A stretch of DNA of 28,766 nucleotides from positions 1-28,766 of the IMG/VR virus record IMGVR_UViG_3300021378_000115, one strand, 5' to 3'. The DNA is from a virus. Both the position numbers and the translations under genes were made by a program. How positions within the stretch are numbered: the stretch's first letter is position 1; every line of letters begins with the position of its first letter. This document shows positions 19,101 through 24,396 of this stretch, piece by piece. The notes under the pieces are model-generated. The model was not told the DNA's origin. It made no database searches and worked only from the letters and a program-made list of their open reading frames with translations.

Positions 19101-20879
19101 TTCCTGTTTGATCAGGCAGATGCTCCGGTAGGCGCAACGAAAAAAATTGCGGAAGTCGGGTCAAAAACCATGTCCCCCCTCAACGGCTTATATACATTCC
19201 CTGAGATAGAGCAAGCATTCAGAGACGCCCTAGATAAGGAGCAGCTAGGAGGCTTGTATAAGACGGTTATCCAGATCAACGGTATGGTCAAGTACGGTAA
19301 GACTGTAATCGCACCTACCACTATGGCTCGTAACTGGATGTCTGCATCTCTGTTTACTGTGGCAAATGGGCACTTTAACTGGTCTAAAATAGGCAAGTCG
19401 ATTGATGTGACCAGTAGCTACAGAACAGGTCAAGGTGACGGCGTTGAGTACTTAAAGCGCCTGAAAAAGCTAGGTGTAGTACACGACAACCCATACGCTG
19501 GCGAGATGGTAGATCTGTTGAAGGACACTAACGCAGAGCAGTGGGTATCAGGCACAGGAATGATGAAGTCATTCTTTGATAACGCTACACGGTTCTATCA
19601 GTATGGTGATGACTTCTGGAAGATCGTTGGCTTCGAGAATGAAATCATCAACTTCATGGAGAACAAGGGCATGTCACGCGAAGAAGCTGAGATCAAATCA
19701 GCTAAGCGTATTCGTGACACCTACCCAACTTACTCTCTGATTGGTGATCTGCCTCAGAAGTTAAGACGTTTTCCTCTTGCTGGCACGTTTGTTTCTTTCC
19801 CCGCAGAAATTGTTAGGACGCAAGCGAACATGATCAAGTACTTGCGTGAAGACTTGGCAGATCCAGACATGAGACCTGCTGCTCTTAAGCGTATTGCAGG
19901 TATAGGTATGGTTAGTGCGGGTGTGTATGCAGCTCAAGCAATGGCTATGTCAGCGTTTGGTGTTTCGGAAGAAGAGGAAGAGGCTATCAAGTTGATGGCA
20001 GCTCCTTGGGCTAAGAACTCAAACATACTGGTAACAGGTAGAGATGATCAAGGTCGCTTAGAGTACTTAGATCTTACTCATCTTGACCCATACGCACTAA
20101 TGAAGCGTCCATTAAATGCGTTACTGAGAGATCAGCCGCTAGATGATGCTGTAGTAGATGCTGGGGTTGAAATACTTAAGCCGTTCTTAGGCTGGGATAT
20201 ATCCACCAATACTATCTTAGAGTTTATCTCAAACGAGAAGACGTCAGGCGGTGAGGTCTATAACGAGGCTGACACGCTAGCCAATAAAGCTGTAGATACC
20301 TACATGCACTTTGAGAGAGGTATGGGACCAAGCGTTATACAGAACGGTCGCCGTATGGAGAAAGCTCTTTCAGGAGAAATATCTAGAGGCGGTAAGGCTT
20401 ACGATGTTGGTGATGAAATGGCGGCATTTATAGGCTTCCGTAAGACTACATTTGATCCTAAGACTGCACTGCACTTTAAGGCGTATGAGTTCTCAGAAGG
20501 TAAGCGCCAGTCAACTAGACTGCTTACCTCCGTGTTTAGAGACCCTAACGATGTATCGGATAGCGATATACGAGAAGCTTTTGGCAGAGCTTCTACAGCT
20601 AGGCGCGAGACCTTTGAAGATATGGCAGCTCTGGTAAGTGCAGCTATGAGTTCCGGCTTAAACGCTACACAAACAATGACAATATTGCGCTCTAACGGCG
20701 TGACCAAGAAGGATGCTAGGGCTTTGATTCAGGGTGGGGCATCAGCTTGGACTATGTCAGACAGCACTTTAAAGAACTCAATATCTAAGTCAGACGTTTT
20801 GTTTGGTAAGCAGAAGAGTAAAGAGTTTGTTGATAGATGGACATTAATTCAACAGCTATTAAATGAAGAGTTAAATTAA
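13191..20879 (+). CDS. Giant polyvalent virion/ejection protein (2562 aa) with zinc-protease and glycosylase-like domains
   Basis: The single open frame encodes, in order: a Gly/Ala-rich membrane-active N-terminal region (hydrophobic runs near residues 98-125 and 305-326); a charged Arg/Glu/Gln linker (about 330-520); small beta-rich modules (about 527-655); a zincin-like domain with HEIGH at residues 870-874 and a likely third ligand Glu955 in KEAFAQAF; a low-complexity linker (about 996-1069); a domain of about 1200-1597 resembling DUF7178-type proteins and HhH-GPD DNA glycosylases (NLSPQKDW near 1308, VTIDTHAV with Asp1479); a second linker (about 1587-1650); and a helical C-terminal part of about 900 residues with a segment near 2043-2063 like the LPD38 domain of polyvalent phage proteins. 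It would be packaged and injected with the DNA. Two overprinted small genes lie in the linkers. Confidence 0.75.
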   Translation: MPIYANQDFNNARLKTFKEEEETGVLNEFGKGFGAGVDQLQALAGGAKALVGSAVGNDDWFYDGMQYFDEQMAEAAENTADVGRLEDIDGGGDLANYAAFIVGNIIPSLIGGGGVGAVGGFAAKKLAIHQGAKALVKKNAEGMAKSAASRQYAQSAVGREALGKVGLKGQVAGAVGFGTVMGAGESFTRIFDETGEEAAGLALVTGLASGALDAMTPMRVLKRVLPQNLYGKATQEIAENVSKKQSVIGRAFKEAAKASGTEGVTEMMQEVVQNSTLEFVRGQQDPAIEEAFLERLFDEENRSQYLNAFVAGAIGGGAIGGVTGAVTKDPELKQNLDENALDGKSEESSPEVVLDEEQAQEQEQAPVIDDQPQPESTDKGGAKVQAAREKALDLPKGRARNDPRTDPLTVEQAREQARSRTETQIDGRRLPTGRTTIAPKSREEVRREIDDFPDRQDRSDPEARQEEARAKARAQIEGLPAVREKVKKIYQMELGALGETTRIPKDKEPEPVAEEPPVFGGNLPESITPRMEELVGQDVDYNGNKGPVLKKDDGFYVATQDNGDVLIESGEYQSPEQLGVVPTGGNLVFEKDVQIDDNNKFELRGKKYSLTRIIRDAEGNPLSLAVRDENGAKKTIRTPEVVARINNQKTPVPDFSQIIVELDDLPASIQKQVIQQSDPDNIPDSVPASQAIDIAQSMPNAEAVVEGIQEIATQSLTIPQGSMSDMPAVAYTENVTRPNMKPLAQAISDINDSQGANRSPIDQGRIDSLFASPEVVMQNGNTITVAEGVQADEIKHALVDLLGAGLPKRVMNYVSGFYSHTDSQMDRQVAGSYLKASKAITLNSARVKELIADKDNSSDSAIELRFNLAHEIGHAFDVGTGHTTNSPDFSLEVNGMGMNSATYEMGPVIHELGQNYLSGTELGQELAYPFGPAFEWIANSEPQNIAGQVDRMQKEAFAQAFAIFHTSPELLQEQAPKTYKHLERLLRTQPTETIQNGEADIRTNEANGQPQEVQGEVRSPTQRGSTQVQEQEGSGGDGGSSLDAEQASQGLGEPTQREAGDRDGRAVQLEQTEPKVKRAADFENTGNYNVTYPDGTEYLIYRDTMQFANPMWHLSPEYYDILKLDFNAIARTGGIGDNRKEALQWLNKAHSERLEKAEADAVQQDLGDIDDDYDPMDDLAGFDDDALYQAVSTRFPTAKERTQDPLRELLVNDYESFLNAGNLFSKNIALIKPYTNLTQQEQNGSDEVVAERFVNHVRDNLLYIFDSVPQATREVSKQWYEGANKIVQRMADRHGISLAQASAVTANLSPQKDWYQNASLAERVIDIYHQNMNDPFDQAMKEKAEQIYFHKGVNAKTKIENREKLDIIKEKSLSDLIREDAPSNILGMWIRTYDQTYNAPSYRIVSPDGKLLDYALNANGKTRSKVAWGSLSEIGKAVTALINSDMDTLSLSLGDKNKVRNFYNNIFDPASDLGFVTIDTHAVAAGLIRPLGGNSPEVAANFGSGASNSTVTGHRGTYSLYEEAYRRAAKDRNVLPREMQSITWEAVRGLFTAGYKSNKQNGVFVQGVWSQYNNGKLSLDEARVKINEHSGGIQRPDWERSDSSVPDEVSETSYERILSDRGVPRQDSGPQEATGSGARIDAAGVSTDQLDSPPQRPSEKDFVTAPTSTAAEIMSDEDLVASVRAGSDGSQVIDAVKDKDVKAAAGFAASGFKKWFQKNFYSRGLLPETAFDSKIERDGEFGAVEMDIRQMVGLFDEAVQNNFGEIDASQAAVLDKAMQVPAAEVMASKLPNDIKEALVAMRNYIDKMSADYAEILNSDIEKLKSEGNDEALAKSELLSIVVNNMGKYANRSHRAFDDKNWNKEVPKEIILAARNFLVEQGTTNPDQVINTILKEGTAFDDMSSFIAESKLGAKDLSILKKQKDIAPEIRALLGEYKDARINFAKSATKMSRLIYNDRFLNQVLKDGKGVFLFDQADAPVGATKKIAEVGSKTMSPLNGLYTFPEIEQAFRDALDKEQLGGLYKTVIQINGMVKYGKTVIAPTTMARNWMSASLFTVANGHFNWSKIGKSIDVTSSYRTGQGDGVEYLKRLKKLGVVHDNPYAGEMVDLLKDTNAEQWVSGTGMMKSFFDNATRFYQYGDDFWKIVGFENEIINFMENKGMSREEAEIKSAKRIRDTYPTYSLIGDLPQKLRRFPLAGTFVSFPAEIVRTQANMIKYLREDLADPDMRPAALKRIAGIGMVSAGVYAAQAMAMSAFGVSEEEEEAIKLMAAPWAKNSNILVTGRDDQGRLEYLDLTHLDPYALMKRPLNALLRDQPLDDAVVDAGVEILKPFLGWDISTNTILEFISNEKTSGGEVYNEADTLANKAVDTYMHFERGMGPSVIQNGRRMEKALSGEISRGGKAYDVGDEMAAFIGFRKTTFDPKTALHFKAYEFSEGKRQSTRLLTSVFRDPNDVSDSDIREAFGRASTARRETFEDMAALVSAAMSSGLNATQTMTILRSNGVTKKDARALIQGGASAWTMSDSTLKNSISKSDVLFGKQKSKEFVDRWTLIQQLLNEELN
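16177..16398 (+). CDS. Nested small gene 1 (73 aa) in the +1 frame of the giant gene
   Basis: ATG at 16177 preceded by GGAG at 16163-16166 (spacing 10). It encodes a 73-residue basic protein with a balanced, ordinary composition: a start MAKLTFGPMKLTGNLKKY, a helix with HLPSAEALKFRSKKDLEEMA, then WENRPNVKLGT and a final MDELYS. The ending motif pattern (WENRP, GT, LY) reminds me of a small protein family in phage structural clusters, not verified. In the giant frame the same bases give Gly/Gln/Glu/Ser-rich low-complexity sequence, which is what AAG, GAG and GGA codons yield when read one base off. That argues the +1 frame is the older, selected one. No function is known. Confidence 0.55.
   Translation: MAKLTFGPMKLTGNLKKYREKFGHLPSAEALKFRSKKDLEEMAEVALMRNKPVKDWENRPNVKLGTGMDELYS
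17950..18141 (+). CDS. Nested small gene 2 (63 aa) in the +1 frame of the giant gene
   Basis: ATG at 17950 preceded by AAGGG at 17936-17940 (spacing 9). The 63-residue product is acidic and helical: MSIPEEYKDL, then LTKYQKPVTRESYLIEAYPD, then a PLEAELESMLPEFLQ ending. The combination 'P-x-TRE-x-YL-x-x-AY ... EAELE-x-x-LP-x-x-x-Q' is the signature of a widespread family of 50-70-aa phage proteins of unknown function (recognised from memory, often TRENYLxLAY). Here that family member sits wholly within a larger gene, offset by one base in the same +1 frame as nested gene 1. The giant frame over it is Ser/Asp/Gly/Pro-rich linker. Of the two nested genes this is the better supported. Confidence 0.65.
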   Translation: MSIPEEYKDLIGSDPILQYLTKYQKPVTRESYLIEAYPDRTLDPKKPLEAELESMLPEFLQIS

Positions 20880-20895
20880 CAGAGAGATATAAGTT

Positions 20896-21198
20896 ATGTC
20901 AGAGAAAGGTATTGTAATCCCAACATGGGCTATTCCATTAGTCGTTTCATTATTTGTTGGAGCTATCTCGTACGGGGCAGCACAAGCTAACGCTGAAAGC
21001 ACTACTACTGAAGTTAAGCGTATTGAAGTCATTGTTAAGGAAACAGCTAAGAAGGCACAAGAGAACGGTCAGGCTCAAGCTGTAACAGAGACTAAGGTTG
21101 ATGCAATTGTAGAGTCATTGGCTCGTCAAGAAAAAATACAAGAAAAGACTAACGATCAAATCTCTGCGTTAGTACAGGCGTTGTTGGCTAAACAGTGA
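20896..21198 (+). CDS. Membrane-anchored coiled-coil protein, possible spanin-like lysis protein (100 aa)
   Basis: Residues 7-30 form one hydrophobic segment (IVIPTWAIPLVVSLFVGAIS) followed by a long charged, Gln/Glu/Lys/Thr-rich helix with heptad-like repeats up to the end. The topology (N-terminal anchor, extracytoplasmic coiled coil) resembles the inner-membrane spanin Rz, which helps fuse inner and outer membranes at lysis. It could equally be a membrane-tethered virion accessory protein. No outer-membrane lipoprotein partner with a lipobox was identified nearby. Starts 16 bases after the giant gene; GAGAGAT serves as a weak ribosome site. Its stop overlaps the next GTG. Confidence 0.45.
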   Translation: MSEKGIVIPTWAIPLVVSLFVGAISYGAAQANAESTTTEVKRIEVIVKETAKKAQENGQAQAVTETKVDAIVESLARQEKIQEKTNDQISALVQALLAKQ

Positions 21199-21386
21199 GA
21201 ATGGTCTTCGCTCTTCTATTCTTCGTTAACGGTGAGGTTGATGAGAGCAAGACACGTTACTACGTTAATAAGCACGCCTGCGTGTACATGTGTCAAGAGT
21301 TGTCCCGACCTTCAAAAAAATATGAAGCGGTTGACTGCGTCTGTAAAGTGACGTGGGTAGATAATTCTACACGAGTTATAAAGTGA
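21195..21386 (+). CDS. Small Cys-rich protein with hydrophobic N-terminus (63 aa)
   Basis: I take the GTG at 21195, which overlaps the TGA of the preceding gene (GTGA); an ATG two codons on (21201) is an alternative. The N-terminus FALLFFVNGEV is a short hydrophobic strand, followed by DESKTRYYVNKHACVYMCQEL, with four cysteines in two pairs (C-x-x-x-C and C-x-C). The layout (FALL...NG.., Y, C, C) is shared with the next gene, so the two are probably diverged paralogues. Similar tiny proteins at the end of late operons occur in marine phages, from memory. Function unknown. Confidence 0.5.
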   Translation: MRMVFALLFFVNGEVDESKTRYYVNKHACVYMCQELSRPSKKYEAVDCVCKVTWVDNSTRVIK

Positions 21387-21625
21387 AAACGTTAGTGTTT
21401 GCTTTGATGATAGAGACCATGACCCCTGATGGTTTTGTTGAAGACATTGAGGAGTACGGAGTCTGGAATAATATCAACTCCTGCGTTTATTTTGCTAGAA
21501 GAATAACCCTGCAAAGCATAAGAGGGTCCGGCGAAAATAGATTTGGGAAAATATATGACGTACCAGTAAGGGCTTTCTGTAAACCGAAGTATGTGGACCC
21601 AAAAGAGACGGTAATTTTTGAATGA
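21383..21625 (+). CDS. Small Cys-containing protein, likely paralogue of upstream gene (80 aa)
   Basis: The GTG at 21383 overlaps the upstream stop (GTGA), as for its neighbour. The product begins MKTLVFALMIETMTPDG, has the helix NNINSCVYFARRIT, and ends with FCKPKYVDPKE. The order 'short hydrophobic strand, G, aromatic/N, Cys helix, Cys' matches the previous gene. The two cysteines (one in the helix, one near the end) could form a disulphide if exported, but the N-terminus is not a clear signal peptide. Marine phages often carry runs of such proteins. Function unknown. Confidence 0.5.
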   Translation: MKTLVFALMIETMTPDGFVEDIEEYGVWNNINSCVYFARRITLQSIRGSGENRFGKIYDVPVRAFCKPKYVDPKETVIFE

Positions 21626-21723
21626 GTAATTTTGACTGGAGAGATAAAGAAGAGTGGAAGGCTTTGATTTTTGTAATTGTATTCTTTTCTTTTGGTTTTA
21701 GTTCGCTTCTGTGGATAGGCTAA
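21622..21723 (+). CDS. Tiny single-TM protein (33 aa)
   Basis: A short gene starting by ATGA overlap with the upstream stop. It encodes a polar N-terminus (SNFDWRDKEEWK) followed by a single hydrophobic helix (ALIFVIVFFSFGFSSLLW). It fits the tail-end, overlap-coupled pattern of the three genes before it and is likely translated. It may act in the membrane during lysis or exclusion, but this is only inferred from topology. Confidence 0.4.
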   Translation: MSNFDWRDKEEWKALIFVIVFFSFGFSSLLWIG

Positions 21724-21724
21724 A

Positions 21725-21746
21725 GGCGCTACCTTTCGATAACGCC
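21725..21746 (+). terminator. Hairpin after the late operon
   Basis: GGCGCTA (21725-21731) pairs with TAACGCC (21740-21746) with one mismatch, just after the last plus-strand late stop. What follows (CTTATCTT) is only moderately T-rich. The place between converging plus and minus genes fits a terminator; the weak U-tract keeps confidence modest. A perfect 12-bp palindrome, TTAGCTAGCTAA, follows at 21753-21764. The remaining bases up to 21927 show no gene I can support. Confidence 0.4.
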
Positions 21747-21927
21747 CTTATCTTAGCTAGCTAAATCATCTTTAGCTATAACGACCAAACCAAACAATAC
21801 GCAGATACAAACCACCAACATTACCTTGACACCTTTAAGTTACATTAAAATTGAGGGCGCATTGTAGTGTTGTTTTAGCTCAACGGCTAATGAATATTTG
21901 CAATCTGCTCCATGTTTTTTTGGTATA

Positions 21928-22116
21928 TCAAAACACTAAACAGAGAACTACAGTAACAACAAACCACCCAAACAAATGCTTGTTCTGTAGGTTGTATGTT
22001 CCTGCGTTCATCCATCTCTTTGTGGTGGCTTCGATACTCTTTAAGTCTCCACAAGTGTTAGCTATTGCTTCATCAGCGAAGTCGTTGGCGTCTCTAATTG
22101 CTTTCTTTATATCCAT
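21928..22116 (-). CDS. Small tail-anchored membrane protein (62 aa)
   Basis: On the minus strand the ATG at 22116 is preceded by GGAG with a spacing of eight bases. The product has a soluble N-terminal part (MDIKKAIRDANDFADEAIAN, then KSIEATTKRWMNAG) and a C-terminal hydrophobic helix (LFGWFVVTVVLCLVF). The opposing plus-strand frame over the same bases has no comparable start site, so I prefer this strand. It lies downstream of the integrase gene, separated by about 170 bases containing a long palindrome. It may be a lysogenic-conversion or superinfection-exclusion protein; that is speculation from topology and location. Confidence 0.5.
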   Translation of the reverse strand: MDIKKAIRDANDFADEAIANTCGDLKSIEATTKRWMNAGTYNLQNKHLFGWFVVTVVLCLVF

Positions 22117-22199
22117 TTTCAGTCTCCGGTAGTACGCGCAAGAGCCTCTGCTGTCGGTCTCTAAGTTATTGATTTAATTGAATAAAAATGATTGTCACC

Positions 22200-22227
22200 T
22201 GCTTCGAGAGCAATTGCTTACGAAGCA
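22200..22227. other. 28-bp near-perfect palindrome by integrase 3' end (att or regulator site candidate)
   Basis: Arms TGCTTCG (22200-22206) and CGAAGCA (22221-22227) enclose AGCAATTGCT (22209-22218), itself a palindrome. Over the full 28 bases the two halves match at 12 of 14 positions. No T-run follows on either strand, so a simple terminator is not obvious. The position beside the integrase gene suggests a recombinase or regulator binding site. The flanking bases 22117-22289 hold no gene. Confidence 0.35.
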
Positions 22228-22289
22228 ACTTAAGATGAAAATTATTGTTATATATCAATGACTTGCGCGAGTTTATATTTTAAATGTTT

Positions 22290-23207
22290 TTATAGCATTC
22301 CTTCAATGTTAGACGATGCAATCTTTCTTTGAGCTTGGTTTAGATGAGCATATCGTTGCAATGAAGTACGATCTTTCCATCCTCCTAACTCCATAAGCAC
22401 CATCTCACTCGTTCCGTTTTCAATGTGCCAGCTAGCAAATGTGTGACGCATGGTGTGAAAGGTGGTTCCTTCTGGCAAGCCAGCTTTTCTGCAAGCATTC
22501 TTGTAGGTGCTGTTTGTAATTTCACTTAAAACATTACCTACCTTTGTTCTGCCTCCAGACTGCTGAACAAAGACATAGTCTATCTTGTTGCGAAGATACC
22601 TATGCTTCTTTACTAGAGCATCGTTTAAATCCTTTCGTCGCAGCAAGACTGCTCGAGCATCTGCGTTTAACGGGATGAGGATATCCTCGCCCATCTTGGC
22701 ATCTTTTCCATCGACAAGAAGTGACGACAAGTCTTCTGATATTTGCCCCCACTTCAAAAGTCTGATGTTTGTCTTTCGCAACCCTGTCGCTACTGCAAAT
22801 CTAACTTGATCTGCTCTCAAGTCATCCAAAGTTCCAATAAGGTCGAGAACCTGTTGAGGCTTAAGAAAGATCTTGCTCTTAGTCTCTGGCAACACGGACA
22901 ACTTAGGCACTCTATTTATATGCTCTTTACTGTAAGCGTAGTTAAGAATAGCTCGCATAATAATAGTGTGCTTGTTAACCCAGCTATTGCTGACCCTTTG
23001 ACCAATTTTCCTTTTGGATGGTTGTACCCGCAGATCCTCAATAAAATTATCGAAAAGAGCGATCTTTTCAAATGCTTTAATCGGCTTGTTACCAAACACC
23101 TTAATAAGGTTATTAGCGACAACTACCGTGGTTCTCTGCTTCTCATCGTTATGTGCGCTTGGCTGTGCCAAATAACGATCAGCTATTTCTTTAAATGTTA
23201 ACTTCAT
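22290..23207 (-). CDS. int: Tyrosine-recombinase integrase (305 aa)
   Basis: ATG at 23207 on the minus strand with GGAG seven bases upstream. The N-terminal part (about residues 1-110) is the helical core-binding domain (WVNKHTIIMRAILNYAYS). The catalytic domain shows Arg144 in ATGLRKTNIRLLKW, a beta-hairpin Lys in DGKDAKMGEDI (168 or 171), His251-x-x-Arg254 in HTMRHTFASW, Trp277 in the second histidine position (LGGWKD), and the nucleophile Tyr286 in RYAHL. All key residues are present, so the enzyme should be active. It inserts phage DNA into the host chromosome at attB. The first domain is short, without an obvious arm-type binding domain. No excisionase was recognised in the window. Confidence 0.93.
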   Translation of the reverse strand: MKLTFKEIADRYLAQPSAHNDEKQRTTVVVANNLIKVFGNKPIKAFEKIALFDNFIEDLRVQPSKRKIGQRVSNSWVNKHTIIMRAILNYAYSKEHINRVPKLSVLPETKSKIFLKPQQVLDLIGTLDDLRADQVRFAVATGLRKTNIRLLKWGQISEDLSSLLVDGKDAKMGEDILIPLNADARAVLLRRKDLNDALVKKHRYLRNKIDYVFVQQSGGRTKVGNVLSEITNSTYKNACRKAGLPEGTTFHTMRHTFASWHIENGTSEMVLMELGGWKDRTSLQRYAHLNQAQRKIASSNIEGML

Positions 23208-23351
23208 ATTCGTCTCCGTGAAGAGACCAACAGCAGTGGCAGGTTACCATGCATCGATCTCATTAATAAAGGTCTGTTCTCGAGGGACAGGTAGACCAAG
23301 CCTGCTATAAAAGGACGTGAGGAGGGAACGCCCTAACCCTCTAGGGGAGCC

Positions 23352-23612
23352 TTAGTGGCGGTTATCTACCACTTCAACATCTTCGTCTGCTTCTTCAGCA
23401 GCTTCAGCTTGATAAGGTTCAGGCAACAATTTCTTAGCTTCACTAAGCGCAACGTCAAGACCCATCTGTAAGAGCTTAGCTTCAGCTTGCTTTTGCCCAA
23501 GGGCTTGGCTGCCTGCCTGTGCTAGGTTAAGTTGCTCTTTACACAGATCACTTAGGTCATCAATTAAGTAAGGGGTATTATCGATAGAGATAATTTGTGG
23601 TTGTTCACTCAT
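23352..23612 (-). CDS. Small acidic protein, DUF6447-like (86 aa)
   Basis: ATG at 23612 overlaps the preceding gene's stop (ATGA), with AGGA upstream. The N-terminal ISIDNTPYLIDDLSDLCKEQL has the 'I-x-x-Y-x-I-D-D-L-S' opening seen in a small phage family (DUF6447-like, from memory), followed by a helix of Gln, Ala and Leu and a very acidic tail (EAAEEADEDVEVVD). No enzyme motif. It is the last gene of a tight minus-strand operon with the recombination proteins. A stretch of 144 bases separates it from the integrase, with a possible hairpin (GGTCT...AGACC, about 23270-23296) but no gene. Confidence 0.5.
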   Translation of the reverse strand: MSEQPQIISIDNTPYLIDDLSDLCKEQLNLAQAGSQALGQKQAEAKLLQMGLDVALSEAKKLLPEPYQAEAAEEADEDVEVVDNRH

Positions 23613-24010
23613 TTCTTTTTCCTCGCGTCATCACGCACTATTTGGTAGTTTCGGGGTGCTCCTACTAGCAGCTTCGCTGATGGCAACATAAAGGGCTTAG
23701 CCCCTACTCCATCAGATCGTCCGCATTCAGGGCACGTTACTTGGGGTTTTACAAAATACGGCTGTACACCTGTCATCTCGACAAACACAGAATCAGTAAG
23801 CTGAAGACCTTCATCCCCAGCAGTTAATACATGGTCCTGATGCCCTTTACGTTTGGTATGCACGTTAAGGATCGCCTCATGTCTGCCGTCCAAGTCCACT
23901 ACACCGCGAACCCAAACTCGATGATCGAAAGTGCCTTCGAGGTCGTCGGGGTCAAGGCTTTCTCCGCCATAAAAGACGGAGTTAGCTCTTCGGGTAATTC
24001 TTAGAGGCAT
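23609..24010 (-). CDS. Unrecognised 133-aa protein in recombination operon
   Basis: ATG at 24010 with AAGGA nine bases upstream. The N-terminus (MPLRITRRANSVFYGGESLD) and the beta-rich middle (VWVRGVVDLDGRHEAILNVH) suggest a small beta-barrel. There is one CPEC motif (VTCPECGR), too few cysteines for a full zinc ribbon unless paired in a dimer. The C-terminus is basic (RDDARKKK). It sits between an SSB-like protein and a small acidic protein, so a role in DNA recombination or replication is possible. I do not recognise the family. Confidence 0.45.
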   Translation of the reverse strand: MPLRITRRANSVFYGGESLDPDDLEGTFDHRVWVRGVVDLDGRHEAILNVHTKRKGHQDHVLTAGDEGLQLTDSVFVEMTGVQPYFVKPQVTCPECGRSDGVGAKPFMLPSAKLLVGAPRNYQIVRDDARKKK

Positions 24011-24021
24011 TTAGTAAGTCC

Positions 24022-24396
24022 TTAGAAAGGTAGGTCGTCGTCTAAAAAGTCGTCAGCAGGCGCAGCTGCTGGCGCTGAAGATTGCGTATTAGGGTTTGGC
24101 TTAGGAATCCAGTAATCAACATTTAACTGCTGTAAGTTCCCATCGTCACCCATCTGCTCGCAGACTTTTATGTTGTAGCGGAAGTCGTTACCGCCATGTA
24201 CGTCAAGAGCAGCCTGTAGGTCAGCGACTAACTCGCGACTAACTTTAATAAAGCCATCGAACTTAGGGACGTGCGCCTTGGTTGCCCAGTCATACTGCTT
24301 AAGGCGGTTCCACTCTTCGACGCGCTTCTCTTTTGGCATTGGGTATAATCTACCCTTGCCTGCTTTTAATGATTCAAATGCTGTTGGTTTTTGCAT
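24022..24396 (-). CDS. Probable ssDNA-binding protein with SSB-type acidic C-terminal tip (124 aa)
   Basis: ATG at 24396 overlaps the exonuclease stop (TAATG), with GGAG seven bases upstream. The C-terminus ends in DDDLPF after an Ala/Pro/Asp-rich flexible tail, the hallmark by which bacterial SSB proteins recruit repair and replication partners. The preceding ~95 residues do not look like the classical OB-fold SSB. They contain FDGFIKVSRELVADLQAAL and FRYNIKVCEQMGDDG, then QLNVDYWIPKPN, perhaps a divergent or non-OB ssDNA-binding fold. In phages of this kind such a gene beside an annealing protein and a 5'-3' exonuclease is expected to coat ssDNA during recombination. Confidence 0.6.
   Translation of the reverse strand: MQKPTAFESLKAGKGRLYPMPKEKRVEEWNRLKQYDWATKAHVPKFDGFIKVSRELVADLQAALDVHGGNDFRYNIKVCEQMGDDGNLQQLNVDYWIPKPNPNTQSSAPAAAPADDFLDDDLPF

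Noticed and set aside
20452-20637. Another +1-frame ORF inside the giant gene (61 codons), and one at 18289-18489.
   Set aside because: Their products look like random shadows (many Arg, Leu, Cys runs), the giant frame there is well-folded coding sequence, and no convincing ribosome site or family motif is present.
21826-21851. TTGACA at 21826 followed by TAAAAT at 21846.
   Set aside because: The spacing is only 14 bases and no supported plus-strand gene follows.
21851-22132. A plus-strand frame of 93 codons.
   Set aside because: It overlaps the minus-strand 62-aa gene, which has a better ribosome site and more natural protein composition.
21724-22289. A tRNA or tRNA fragment as attachment site near the integrase.
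   Set aside because: No cloverleaf or conserved T-loop sequence could be made from either strand.
23609-24010. N-terminal resemblance to CsrA (LRITRR followed by GGESL).
   Set aside because: The rest of the protein is twice the CsrA length and lacks its conserved strands, so the similarity is too short.
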